The notes under the pieces are model-generated. The model saw only the letters and a list, made by a program, of their open reading frames with translations. It searched no databases and was not told the origin of the DNA. Below, in pieces: positions 33,790-44,573 of a stretch of 64,000 nucleotides of DNA (the stretch's first letter is position 1; each line of letters begins with the position of its first letter). The stretch is from Euborellia annulipes (Eukaryota > Arthropoda > Insecta > Dermaptera > Anisolabididae), in NCBI GenBank assembly GCA_023213315.1, contig JAKCPI010001940.1, positions 1 through 64,000 on the forward strand, read 5' to 3'. The translations under genes and the position numbers were made by a program.

Positions 33790-34692
33790 GTTTAAATGGA
33801 GAAATGATATTATTTGTAATATTATAAAAATTAAGTATATCATGTTTCATAAGAAATTTTATTTCGGTAAAAAGAAATAATAAATTAGCTACAAACTATT
33901 TCTTTTATTTATTTATTTATTTTTTTTTATTTAGATAAATAAAGGTGAAATTCGGCATAATCTTGTTTATCAATGTTTGCAAATGTTTGCCGGACTGGCG
34001 TCATGGAAAAAAAATATTTATCACTTTTTTAACTCAAAATATTTTTATTTTCTTTCTCTTACCTATATATATAGAGAAAGTATTGGGTCCATGTCAAAAT
34101 TCGATGTCGTGATTTTGACGGATATACACGTTTTGAGGTCCCCTGAATCCAAAAAAAGTGCTTTTTGTGACATGGTCTGTCTGTCTGTGAACAAAATATC
34201 TCAAGAACGTAAAGAGCTAGGAGGTTGAAATTTTATATTTAAGTTAGGCACCCCCATGGGATGTGACACGAAGCTTTTGAACAAAATTGGCCAAAGAGTA
34301 CTAGTACTTTACTGATGTACTTTTTCAGTTTTTTTCGATTTTCACAAAATTCGCTTCAACGATTTTTTTTTAAATTCATAAATCAATTATTTTTTAGATT
34401 CTCTTTAAAATGTATATTCTCATTTTGTCATTGAAATCTTCTGAAGACCACTTTACCTTTGTACTCCATAGGAAACATGGGAGAAATGGTTCGCATAGTT
34501 ACAAATTTTAAATATTTTCCCATACTTATAAATTGTACATCTTGAAAATCGAATGTTCCATATTGTCGGCAACTAAATACATGTCGACACAAAAAATCTG
34601 GTGTGACAAGCACAGAACACCACTTTCGATTACCGAAGGTAAGAGAAAGTTGTGTGCTGTGCGCCAGTCACACCAGATTTTTTATTAAGCAC
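33790..34692 (+). mobile_element. E1 dispersed element, longest copy
   Basis: It runs from GAGAAATGATATTATTTGTA through GGTGAAATTCGGCATAATC, TTTTGACGGATATACACG, CTGTCTGTCTGTGAACAAAA and GAGTACTAGTACTTTACTG. It ends in a long terminal hairpin at 34592-34682. About 900 bp, no ORF. The copy at 43780-44395 has the same order and also ends in the hairpin. Confidence 0.75.
34592..34682 (+). repeat. E1 terminal hairpin, orientation 1
   Basis: Arms AAATCTGGTGTGAC and GTCACACCAGATTT enclose a 59-bp core. The core reads AAGCACAGAAC... then ATTACCGAAGGTAAGAG, then GTGTGCTGTGCGCCA. The fold is almost complete, with a small asymmetric centre. Compare the inverted core at 44301-44386. Confidence 0.85.
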
Positions 34693-34799
34693 GTGATCTA
34701 GTTAAATTTTTAAATGTAAATAAAAAAATAATTTCTGTTCCTCAAGATGAGATAATCTTTTACGAATTTTTATTAAGAAATTGAAATTTTTAGTTTTTT

Positions 34800-35440
34800 T
34801 TTTTTTTTAAACTTTGGACACCCCTAATACATTTTTTCCATCCCTGAATGCAAAAAACAGATTTATGATATTCTATAGTTGTTTAGCTTTGCAAAATTCA
34901 TTCATTCTTCAAAAAATCTATTAAATATTAACGATATTATAAAGTGAAAAAAAAAAACACTTTGGCTGCCTATCTTTTAGGCGCTTTGCTCTCTTCGACA
35001 GTAGAGATCATGGTGTTCATAATTTCGTTAATTACACTAGTCGACAAGGTTTTTTTTCACAAGAAATCTGATTAGTGAAACTAGTACAGTTTTTCATTCT
35101 GAATTCAGATATGTAGTTAGAATTTTTCCATCAGGCAAAGTTTTAGAGATATAGAGCAAAATAGATTTTAGTAGAAAATGTGCTCTAAAACGGCTTTTAT
35201 TTAGAATGTTCAAATTATTTTTAACGCCGCACCCCGTAAAAATATACAGATAGTTAGAATACATATAAATTTTAAGTTTCATCCCAATCGGAGGTCATTT
35301 AGACGTGGAGCAAACGGCTTAAAGTTTCAAAAAATCGAAATTTTCAAGATTTTTTTTGCTTTGGTCACCCCTAATACAATTTTAGATATCCCTGAATGCA
35401 AAATACATAAATTTACGATATTCTATATTTTTTTACCTCT
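34800..35440 (+). repeat. Dispersed repeat R, copy 2 plus partial copy
   Basis: 35031-35440 matches 22141-22540. 34800-34960 matches the 3' third. The two are in the same direction, about 550 bp apart. Confidence 0.7.
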
Positions 35441-35454
35441 CCAAAACGCCTTAA

Positions 35455-35885
35455 AAAAATCTAGAAAATTCAAAATAAGAGCACATTTTCTGATAAAATT
35501 TAGTTTTCTCTATAGCTCTATAACTAGATCTGATGGGGCAAAATCGATCGCATTTTTGGAATCCGCGCTACCAAATACCAAGAAATAGTGTCAAATTCCC
35601 CGGCAACAAAAACAAAATTGTTTTTTAAATTGAAACTGTTATTTGATGGCCTCAAATTTTTTCGCCCTTCTATCAGCATGTCGAATTACAAGCCATGACG
35701 TCACAAGCCGTGACGACAAAAATAGGAAAGTTGATATTTAATATATATGGCGAATTATAAAAAAATATTTGTGAGATTTAATTATTCAATTTTTAAATTA
35801 ATAAAATATAATTTTTAAAATAATTTAAAATGATTCAAATACTAAATAAATATTGTTCTCAGTTTTTAACATGCGTCTTACATCA
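35455..35885 (+). repeat. Repeat segments shared with 27.5-28.5 kb
   Basis: 35459-35560 matches 28362-28460 in the same sense (AATCTAGAAAATTCAAAATA). 35680-35880 matches 28076-28305 in the opposite sense. The order therefore differs between the loci. Confidence 0.65.
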
Positions 35886-35984
35886 CATCTCACTAAACCA
35901 GACAATTGCAATCTTAAAAAGAAATGTGCCGGATTTGAGATTGAACGGTTTACGAGGGCCGGAGTAATGTCAAAAATTTGATGG

Positions 35985-36300
35985 AAATACCCGTTTTGAG
36001 GTGAATCCAAAAAAGTTTCTGCCTGTGAATAGAATATCTCAAGAACGAGGTTGAAATTTGTTATTTAAGTTAAGCACTTCTCTTGCAGGTGACACGAAAC
36101 TTTTGAACAAAATCGGCCAAAGAGTACTAGTACTCTACTGATACACTTTTTTTTTCTTTTTTTCTCAAAATTCACTTTAAAGATCTTGATATCAATTTAT
36201 TTTTTAGATTCTCTTTAAAATGTGTATTCTCATTTTGTCCTTGAAATCTCATCCAATGGTTGTGTGCTGTGCGATTAGTCACACCAGTTGCCTTCAAAGA
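35985..36300 (+). mobile_element. E1 partial copy
   Basis: AGAATATCTCAAGAACGAGG to AGTACTAGTACTCTACTGAT, then ATTCTCTTTAAAATGTGTAT. It ends at one hairpin arm, GTTGTGTGCTGTGCGATTAG. Confidence 0.6.
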
Positions 36301-36689
36301 TTTTAAATTAAAAAAAAAACAAAAAAACAAAAACAAAAGAGATTATAAACAAAACTCTCAATGACATCATCATCAGGTCTGCGTTAATTTTAAAGAGAAA
36401 TTATTTATAAAACAAGATCAAATTTCAAGAGGATATTTTTTCATTTTTCATTTAGATAAAAACAAGAACATCCTATTCTTTATCTTGTATTATCTATTAT
36501 TTCCGAGTTGACCGAATCTTTTTTTTTTTTTTTTGATAAAGGTTCTAGTACCGGAATTTTCCGAAAGCCGAGCTCCGACATGCGGGAAATACTAAATATT
36601 TAAATAAAGATGAAATGTGGCTGTAGAATGGGGACTCAAAAGACATAGCAGCAAAAAACTTTAATTTAATTAATTCGTTGTCGGTGTTT

Positions 36690-37250
36690 CGGTCGCTAAT
36701 CACGACCTTGCTCAGGATAATTGTAAATTTTACAATTTATTGGTTGACCATCTTCAGAAGCTAACATTTATGGTTCTGAAGATGCCTGGAGAACCGAAAC
36801 AGTTAACATGACCAAAACTGTAAACTAATCCAAATCAATACCTCTGAAAATGAATTTTATATAGAGTGGTGAGGATATCCAGGCAGCCAAAAACAATAAA
36901 GAAAATTATATTTATCTTTATTTCATATGTTTGTCGACGTATCGGCCGATATTCCGGCCTTCATCAGGACAAATGCTGTTTGCCTCGAGCTCATAGAGGC
37001 TCTTGGCAACTCCTGACAATGTGTTTGAGCGAACATTCGTCGGATGTCATGACTTCTGGTTCAATAGTGTAAGAATTTAATATATATATATATAATTTCT
37101 TATTTATTAGTTAAGATTAATTTTCACCAATAAATTGCATTGACTAATTGTCCTGATCAAAGTATGGATTAGCGACCGAAACGTCGACAATTAAAAATTA
37201 AAAGTTTCTTTATTTAATCTTCTGTGTCCATTTTAAAATTTGAAACGAAT
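36690..37250. mobile_element. Cluster of four Penelope-like/hammerhead-like termini
   Basis: 36697-36730 (minus: CCTGAGCAAGG...GCGACCGAAACACCG), 36778-36805 (plus: CTGAAGATGCCTGGAG then AACCGAAACAG), 36928-36972 (minus: CCTGATGAAGGCCGG...CGGCCGATACGTCGAC) and 37153-37192 (plus: CCTGATCAAAG...GCGACCGAAACGTCGAC). Each has a CTGA(T/A)GA-type box, a short pairing segment and a GAAAC-type box, then an A/T tail. Confidence 0.5.
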
Positions 37251-37379
37251 TTTGTAAATGGAAATTACCACTCAAGGTCATTTTGATAAGAGTTTGGAAG
37301 TTAAATTCCCACATTCTTTTAATTATTTCTAATAATTTAAGGTGGGAAATTATTTATTTTTTTATTTGAAACCCAGGAA

Positions 37380-38680
37380 TTATTATCGCCCTTTAATTCT
37401 TTGATTGATTGACCTTGACTCTAAAAGTCAATGAAATCGTCATCTAAATAAAGATAAGCGAAAAAATCACTGATAACAAGCGTCTATAGACGAGCCTCTT
37501 TCTAATTCACTAAGATAGATAATTTGTATGATTCAAGGTTCAAACTAGACAGGATAATATCGTAGACACCTGGTCTTTTACCATTTTTGAGACTCAAAGT
37601 GTTTCCTTTCAATGTAACTGTAAATTCCCAACAATCCCATTCAGTCTTCTCATTAAATACCAAGGGATCGAAGGCAAAGTTGGAATTCTGCTTGTGGTAA
37701 TATGAGTATTATCCCCCTCCATGTGAAGGAATTCTTTCTAAAAACGATAGTACAAAGTTTGGGACTAAACAACTTTCATTCAATAGTAACACTGAGTCAA
37801 CCACCATTCAAATACAAAACGTCAAGGTTCATTGCATCATCATGATTTTTATTATTTTTAGATGTTCCGACAAAAGAAGGTTTGGATCCCGTCCACCTAC
37901 ACCGCGTTAGAGGAGTCAAAATGATCTTTCTTTGGGAGGAGGTGTAACAAAGAGGAACAGGAGGATCTAGATGAGGAAGAATTTAATCCGGCAGAAGAAA
38001 AGTTGGATCTCAACTTTCAAAAGGTAATTTGGAAGAAGATTAACGAAGAGGAACAGAAGGATCAAGTTGAGGAACTTACCTACCAAAAGGTAATCGAAAC
38101 TTTGGAGGCGGTTAACGAAAAGGATCAAAATGAAGCACCGAATCAATTTAATCCAGCAGAAGATGGTTTGGATCTCAACTATCAAGAGGTGATTCAAGAA
38201 ATCGAAATTTGGAAGGAGATTAACGAAGAGGAACAGGAAGACGAGGATCAAGATGAGACACCGGAAGAATTTCATCCGGTAGAAGATGTAATTCGATTCT
38301 TCAATAATCAAAACTTTAGAGGAGGTTAACGAAGAGGAGCAGGAACAGGAGGATCAAGATGAGATATAAAATAACTAACTGTATAGGCAATAAATTTATA
38401 TCAGAAATTGGCAGCTCAAACTATTTATAGAGAGAGCTAGGTGTAGAAACAACACCTCAACCTTAAAAATGATGAATATCATTTTGTAGCTGCTGGTTTT
38501 TCTCCGGTTCCTTCTAAATGTATATGATCCAGCAAAAGTTGTAATCGTAATCTAACAAATTTTAATAGAAATTTAATTTAATGAACTCCCAAAAGAAACC
38601 ATAAATAAAATTATTGGAATTCAAAAGTGGAGAAATTGTATTGGTCCCTGATTTCTTTAGGAAATGATAGATGAATTGGT
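37380..38680 (+). repeat. Acidic-exon repeat family, copy 3
   Basis: 37480-37745 is the inverse of 13860-14110, including AGACAGGATAATATCGTAGA. The exon and about 300 bp of 3' flank follow in order (AACAACACCTCAACCTT, GAACTCCCAAAAGAAACC). More diverged than copies 1 and 2. Confidence 0.75.
37862..38369 (+). pseudogene. Acidic-repeat exon, copy 3, frameshifted
   Basis: The acceptor TTTATTATTTTTAG is kept. The opening is rearranged (family MLALPSPER is missing) and a stop, GTGTAAC in place of GTTAAC, interrupts the WEEVN motif near 37950. From 38003 the frame is open for 108 codons with units LDLNFQKVIWKKINEEEQKD, TYQKVIETLEAVNEKDQ and LDLNYQEVIQEIEIWKEIN, then shifts again near 38310. A third copy confirms that the repeated unit is ancestral. 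Confidence 0.6.
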
Positions 38681-38852
38681 CAGCCATGCTAGAATTAGGT
38701 GTCTAGAAATTTTGAAGTGACGTCATGCAGGTGGTTAATTAATTTGTAACTAGATGGAGACACTTTCTAAATAAGAAAAAGATATTGATTACGTTTTATC
38801 AGATAATCTTATTTAAATAGATTAGATAACCAACCAAATTCTTGAATCTATT

Positions 38853-39278
38853 TTGATTCCGATCCATATCCAAAAATTCTGGAACCGATCTTCAAAAAGT
38901 TCACAATTCTACCCATCACTGATCACTACAAGCTGTTCACTCAATTGGATATTAGGGATCTTGCATCCTACTTGTCTGATAAGAGACGGGAAGTTTGTTG
39001 GTACGTACCACGTGCCTCCCACAGCCTCCAGTGAATTGTCGATTTACTCCTCATCCTGGAATTTGCCTCCGTCGCCCTGCCCGTTGTCCTCCATTATCCC
39101 AGCACCACAAGTTTATGCCGAAATCGTGACTTATCTCGCATTAATTCCACCTCATCGTTTTATTTTCTTATCCTTATCTCCTTATGATTATATCTATATA
39201 AATAGATACACAGCCTGGCAACACGGAAGCGCCGCAGTTTCGGCAGCCCCTGGTGGGTATCGAGACAATCAATTTTAA
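38853..39278 (+). CDS. Long ORF, 141 codons, doubtful
   Basis: The longest plus-strand frame with balanced base composition, starting MIPIHIQKFWNRSSK and rich in Ser and Pro (NLPPSPCPLSSIIPAPQVY). No domain recognised, no splice or promoter signal fitted. The region (38930-39260) is richer in GC than its surroundings and may be an unrecognised repeat. The other strand has only short frames. Confidence 0.2.
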   Translation: MIPIHIQKFWNRSSKSSQFYPSLITTSCSLNWILGILHPTCLIRDGKFVGTYHVPPTASSELSIYSSSWNLPPSPCPLSSIIPAPQVYAEIVTYLALIPPHRFIFLSLSPYDYIYINRYTAWQHGSAAVSAAPGGYRDNQF

Positions 39279-39479
39279 ATAGATATATTAATTAAATCCC
39301 CTTAGTAGTTAAGAGGGAAAATTTCAAAAACAGCTCTTAATACATAAATATCTAATTGATTATTTATTATCCTATTAAATAAACAAGTGCTGCCATCTAG
39401 TATTTTTTTTTTAGTTCAAATATTTGAATATTATCGTTATACGTATAATTTGTTGAGTGTTGTTATAATAAACAAAAAT

Positions 39480-39715
39480 TTATAGTATCTGACGGAATAA
39501 TAAAATAATATAAAAATAAATAATAATAAAAAAAATAAAGAAAAAAAAATTAAAATAAGAGAAAGTAAAAAAAAATAAATAATAAGAAAAAAAGTAAAAA
39601 AGTAAAAAAAATAAAGAAAAAAATAAAAAAAGTAAAAAAAAAAAATAATAATAATAAAAATAAAGAAAAAAAAAATGAAAAAATAAAATAAAAAAAGTAA
39701 TGTGTAAAGAAAAGA
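39480..39715. repeat. A/G-poor-complexity tract
   Basis: Only A with scattered T and G (AATAAAGAAAAAA-type) for about 230 bp. The Phe/Tyr-rich frame on the minus strand is an artefact. Confidence 0.8.
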
Positions 39716-40375
39716 ATAGCAAATTTATTATGCCCTCTATGGTGACTTTTCTGTCTTGGCTAAGACCGCATAGAGCCCGCAAAGCTCTGAGGATGGTCTT
39801 AACCAAGACCAAAACGTCACCATAGAGGGCCTAATAAATGAAATATTATATAGCTACTATTCTTTTTTTTACACATTACTTTTTTTATTATTTAATTTAA
39901 TTTTTTTTTTTTTTTTTTTTTACTTTTTTTTATTATTGCAGTTACTTCGTTTTCTGTTTGACGTTTCGGTCTTTGTTAAGACCTTCCTCAGAGTTTGCGG
40001 GAAGTCAATATAGGCGTAAAATCCGCAAGCTCTTGAGAACGGTCTTAACAAAGACCGAAACGTCACTATAGAGGGCCTAATAAATGAAATATTATATAGT
40101 TGGTATACTTTTCTTTACACATTACTTTTTTTTATATTTTTTTTTCTTACTTTTTTTTATTTAATTTAATTTTTTTTTTTTACTTTTTTTATTTTATTAT
40201 TGCAGTTACTTCGTTCTGTCTGACGTTCCGGTCTTGGTTAAGATCTTCCTCAGAGTTTTCGGGCAGTCAATATAGGCATAAAGCCCGCAAGTCCTGAGAA
40301 CGGCCTTAACAAAGACCTAAACGTCAGCATATAGGGCCTAGTTAAATGAAATATTATCTAGCCACTATTCTTTTT
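39715..40375. repeat. Tandem array of self-complementary units
   Basis: Three units, about 240-250 bp apart, share TAGAGGGCCTAATAAATGAA and ATATTATATAG. Each has GACGTTTCGGTCTTTGTTAAG facing CTTAACAAAGACCGAAACGTC across about 55 bp with GCGGG/GCAAG inside. The termini are of the GACCGAAACGTC type. (Lengths quoted are short excerpts.). Confidence 0.7.
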
Positions 40376-40609
40376 TTTACACATTAACGATTATCCAACT
40401 TTAAAATTCACATCTTGAAAAAAAGGTAAAAAAAGATATCAAAAATAAAAAAAAGAACAAAAACTTTGTTCCAATTTTTATACAATTTGTGCTCAACTAG
40501 CTGCAAAACTCGCATTTACGTCTTAATTTCTTCACGTCATCTTGTGGATTAAATGTTTAGAAAACATGGATTATTAATCAATTTTAATTGAAATATTAAC
40601 TGATTACGT

Positions 40610-40712
40610 CAGAGAGTGTCTCTCTTATCATATCAGAGATAGTTGATTGATTGATAAGGGAGAGAGCTACAAAGTCAAGTAATAATAAAAGGGATCCTGA
40701 GTTAAGGCATCA
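40610..40712 (+). promoter_or_regulatory. Possible promoter of signal exon B
   Basis: AATAAAAG at 40684-40691 is TATA-like and 52-59 bp before the ATG. GATA-type sites occur at 40624 (CTTATCA) and 40652 (TGATAAG) in a loosely palindromic stretch. Inferred from position only. Confidence 0.3.
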
Positions 40713-40742
40713 CACGCCAATCGACTGACCGACCGATCTGAA

Positions 40743-40823
40743 ATGTCATTCAAAGATTGCTTTATTCTTTTTTACGTCCTCCTCCTTCTACTCCTTCTTT
40801 TGTGCATTGAACAAACGGAAAAA
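40743..40823 (+). CDS. Signal-peptide first exon B (probable gene 2 exon 1)
   Basis: ATG at 40743 reads MSFKDCFILFYV, then eight Leu, then CIEQTEK, 27 whole codons ending at GTAAGTC, a strong donor. The hydrophobic core is a textbook signal peptide. Phase 0 matches the start of the exon at 46948, the next convincing plus-strand exon, so the two probably belong together across a 6.1-kb intron holding repeats. That link is inference. Confidence 0.55.
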
Positions 40824-40884
40824 GTAAGTCTCAAATTAAAAATTTTGTATTGAAAAGAGAAGGAGAATAAAAACAGCCGGTTGT

Positions 40885-41010
40885 GACAATATGCACTGAA
40901 GATCCCTGTAGAGGGACCGAAATGTTTGCAATAAATTGAAGTAATAAGAATGAGAAAAAGTGGCTGGTTTTATTCTCTTTATCTTCCTAATCTGCGATTC
41001 ACACACTTAT
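40885..41010 (+). mobile_element. Penelope-like terminal motif with tail
   Basis: ACTGAAGATCCCTGTAGAGG followed by GACCGAAATGTTTGCAATAA and, 40 bp later, TGGCTGGTTTTATTCTC. The stem is CCCT/AGGG-like. This is the complete version of the layout also seen at 1820. Confidence 0.5.
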
Positions 41011-42095
41011 ATAACACTAGCTTTGTAACCCGCCTCGACATCATTTTTCAAAGTCCTTAGTTATTTATTTTTTTTTTTGTATTGTCCCATTCATCTCTTT
41101 AAAGTCCGCGTTATTTAAAAAAATAATTAGATTCTTTTTGGCTGTTTGATTTACAAATTATTGAGTGGTCTGTAAAGTAGATAGTCAAAAATCTCTTTTT
41201 CGTTAAACCGCGACCGTGACAAAACTGTCCTGAGATAGGCGACCGTGACAAAACTTATTTCGTCCTTAGATTAGTGGCCATGCCAAAATTATTTCGTCCT
41301 GAGAAAGGTCACGATTCGGAATCAAGAAACATCAATGAATGAAAAGAGATTTTTTACTCTCTGCTTTCCAGATATCTCAATTTGTAATTTTTTTTTTTTT
41401 TTTTACACAACTGAATTTGCCCAAGAATAAAACCTTTAAAAATTTTCTATAAATTAAAAAAAATCTTCATCAAAATCTGACATATTCTTTCTTTTTAAGT
41501 TTGCCCTTTCGGCTACTGAGGCCATTTAGTGTTTTTGACGCATTTTATATAATTTTATTAAAATAAGTACTAATGGCAACCAAAACCACAAGCAGCTCAT
41601 TCCTTGGGGTCACCCATTCGAGGTTTTGCTGCTCTTGGCATTGCTTCGCTGTCTTGATTGCGGTGACTCCAAGCAACTTTTTTTTAAATATTATTTTGAT
41701 TATAATAATTTGATAAATGCATATTTTGTAATCATTTTTTTAGCCCAATGGTGGTTGACTAATATAAAGAAATAAAAAATTAAATTATTTTTATAATTAA
41801 CTAGCCGCAATCCCCTACTTTGGCGGACCGTTTTTTTTTTACTAGTACATACAAGTTTTCTTCTTTATACAAGGGAATTCCCCCACTCTTACTCTTCTCG
41901 ACCTCTTGAGATTTATCGACGGTCACCAGTCCCTAAGAGGGTCAATGTCGTCGGCTAGCCATATATCATAAAAGAGTAGATTTTTGTAATTAGAATTGAT
42001 TTCTTTCCCTATAAATAACATCAATTGTGTTAAGTAATTGTTAATTTTTAAATTCTTATCTAAAAAAAAAATTGTCCTTCCTAATAAAATATCAT
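41010..42095. other. Spacer with transposon-end phrases
   Basis: CTAGCTTTGTAACCCGCCTC at 41019 and CTAGCCGCAATCCCC at 41802 are element-end phrases. CGACCGTGACAAAACT occurs twice near 41205-41250. No ORF. Confidence 0.45.
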
Positions 42096-42099
42096 ATCA

Positions 42100-43040
42100 C
42101 TAGATGCAAGTCTAAAGGTAACAAAGATAACATTGATTATTGATAATTATATAATAAGTAATATTATTTTCCTTTTGGAAAAAAAAATTATATCTTCTGA
42201 TTTAAAAAAATTAATGATGATAAAAAAATCTGTCTGGTTAAAACTATTCTGAGTTTTCTTAAAAAATAACTAATTTTAAGTATATTTACATAAAACGAGG
42301 CACTCGGGGGATTCGAACCCAAGTTTTATTTCATTACCTACCTGAGAGATGGAGATGGAATATAGATAATTGGAAAAAATTAACAAAAATGGCGAGTTTT
42401 TATTTTAATGAATACACAAAGCGACGTTTTGATTCTAGATTGGGATCATCATCAGGCTTGTTGTTTAATTTAAAAAAAAATTAAAATTTGTTTCTCTAAT
42501 GTTTGCCTAATGATAATTAATTTTACTTTAAAGATGTTGGCATCTTAGGCAACACATGATACACAAATTTTAACATTTTTTTGAAATGTCCCTGAAAATG
42601 ATTTCGCTTTGTTTTCAATAAATAAAGATAATCAAAAAACAGAGATTAGATAGAAAATTGTTAATTATATAATAACATTATTTTCCTTTGGGAAAAAAAA
42701 ATTATATCTTTTGATAAAAAAAAAAAAAAAAAAAACTGTCTGGTCTCCTCTAAAGGAGATTTCCTCAAAAATAACTCATATTAAGTTATTTAAATCAAAG
42801 TCGTAAATAGAAAAAAAAAATGAGGCACTCGCGGGATTCGAAACCAGATTTTATAAATTTTAGGCAACACGAAAAATAAATTTTAACATTTTGAAAATGA
42901 TCTCAATTTAAAGGGCCCCTTACTCGGGTCAATAATAATGACATTACTTTATCAGAATCACATGCTAATTAATGGCCATTCTGATTATTATTGACCTTGT
43001 AAGGAGCCCTTAAGATCGAAATTACAATAAATAAAGATGA
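42100..43040. repeat. Two-unit duplication, about 510 bp
   Basis: 42120-42345 and 42655-42850 share TTATTTTCCTTT.GGAAAAA, CTGTCTGGT and GAGGCACTCG.GGGATTCGAA. The last phrase, read on the minus strand, contains GGTTCGAATCCC, a perfect pol III B box. A ribozyme-like motif lies between the units at 42424-42460 (minus: CCTGATGATGATCCC, then AAAACGTCGC). Confidence 0.6.
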
Positions 43041-43234
43041 CCAAAAAACAAAAAAACAAGCTCCACTTTTATTATTTTCTTCGACTGAATGGCTATAGAA
43101 TTTTTACTTTACAATAAAAATTATAATTTACCCAGAGTATAATATTTTATATTTTTCATCAAATAATTTAATTTTTTTTTTTTTATTTACTTTTATTTTA
43201 TTTTTTTTTTTTTCATTTTTTTATTTATTAACTA

Positions 43235-43350
43235 GCTTACAAGCGTTCGCTACGCTTCGCCCCGCTCACACTTGTAATCTAGCTGGGGGCTTCGCCCCCA
43301 GACCCCCACTGGGGGGCATAGCCCCCCAGACCCCTCGTAATTTTTAAGGC
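43235..43350. mobile_element. GC-rich transposon-end block
   Basis: It begins ACTAGCTTACAAGCGTTCGC and continues with GCTGGGGGCTTCGCCCCCAG and ACTGGGGGGCATAGCCCCCC palindromes. Similar in kind to 6475-6645 and 13141. The 71-codon frame just after (43366) has no support. Confidence 0.45.
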
Positions 43351-43779
43351 TTAACGTTTTCTTTTGTGACTTTACACCTTCTTTTTGAACTTAAAGTCGT
43401 TTTAGAGCTTTTTTTTGGCTCCGGTCCGTTCTCGACGGACCCTCGCCTTTCCTTTTTGTCATTAGTAAATAGAAAGCAAAAACCAGGAATCCAAAGGTCC
43501 AAAAATCATATTAAATTTGTTGCCATTGCTAAATATTTTCAAAGTCAAGTGGGCTTGGAAAAACTATCAGAAATAAAATAGATGTACAAACAATTCTTTA
43601 TAAATCAATCCAATTTTACTTTTAGTATAGAGTATCTCCATGCAGAGCGCATATTAAATAAATAACTTGGAAAAATTGATATTTCTTTATTTTTTAATTA
43701 TTTTATTTTAAAAATAAAAACATTTGAAAAAAATTAGTACAGTACACTACTATTTTTATTTTCCTTTTTTTTATTACTT

Positions 43780-44395
43780 TCTCTTACCTCTATATATGTT
43801 AATATATAGAGAGAGAAAGTATTGGATTCATGTCAAAAATTCGATGTTCGATTTGATGGATATACACGTTTTGAGGTCCCCTGAATCCAAAAAAGTGGTT
43901 TTCGTGACATGGTCTGTCTGTCTGTGTGTGTGTGTGTGTGGGTGTGTGTTCAATTTTAAGCATGAAGGAATTGAACTAGGAGGTTGAAATTTTATATATA
44001 AGTTAAAAACCCCCTCGGAGCGTTAAAATAAGCTTTTAATCAAAATCGGCCAAAAAGTACTAGTACTTTACTGATGTAGTTTTTCAGTTTTTTTTCGATT
44101 TCCTCAAAATTTGCTCCAACGATTTTTTAAAAATTCAAAAATCAATTATTTTTTAGGTTCTCTTTCAAATGTATATTCTCATTTTGTCATTGAAATCTTC
44201 TGAAGACCACTTTACTCTTGTACTCCATAGAAAAAGATTTTTACATCTTGAAAATCGAATGTACCGTACTGTCGGAAAATAAATACATGTCGACACGACA
44301 AATCTGGTGTGACTGGCGCACAACACACAACTTTCTCTTACCTTCGGTAATCGAAAGTTGTGTTCTGTGCTTGTCACACCAGATTTTTTATTAAT
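43780..44395 (+). mobile_element. E1 dispersed element with terminal hairpin
   Basis: Same order and direction as 34060-34690: ATAGAGAGAGAAAGTATTGG, GATATACACGTTTTGAGG, CTGTCTGTCTGTG, AGTACTAGTACTTTACTGAT, GAAGACCACTTTAC, then the hairpin. Confidence 0.75.
44301..44386 (+). repeat. E1 terminal hairpin, orientation 2
   Basis: Arms AAATCTGGTGTGAC and GTCACACCAGATTT are as at 34.6 kb, but the 59-bp core reads TGGCGCACAACACAC...CTTACCTTCGGTAATCG...GTTCTGTGCTT. This is the reverse complement of the 34.6 kb core with two mismatches. Confidence 0.85.
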
Positions 44396-44573
44396 TATTT
44401 TCGATACGTAGAAAGATGTTAAATCTTATTTAAAAAAAATTAATTTATTAAATCCCATTAATGAAAGACAGAAATTTTAATATAGATAGTAAAAGCTTTA
44501 ATTATGAATTGTTTTTAATGTTTTTATTTAACTTCTCTTTCAAGGTCCCAACTTTATGGCTTTGTTAAGGACA

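Noticed and set aside
39480..40297. Phe/Tyr-rich ORFs on both strands
   Set aside because: Low-complexity A/T tracts and repeat units, no real protein signal.
34592..44386. E1 as an endogenous single-stranded DNA virus with hairpin ends
   Set aside because: Apart from the hairpin inversion there is no replication or capsid frame in any E1 copy here, so a viral origin is not supported by this window.
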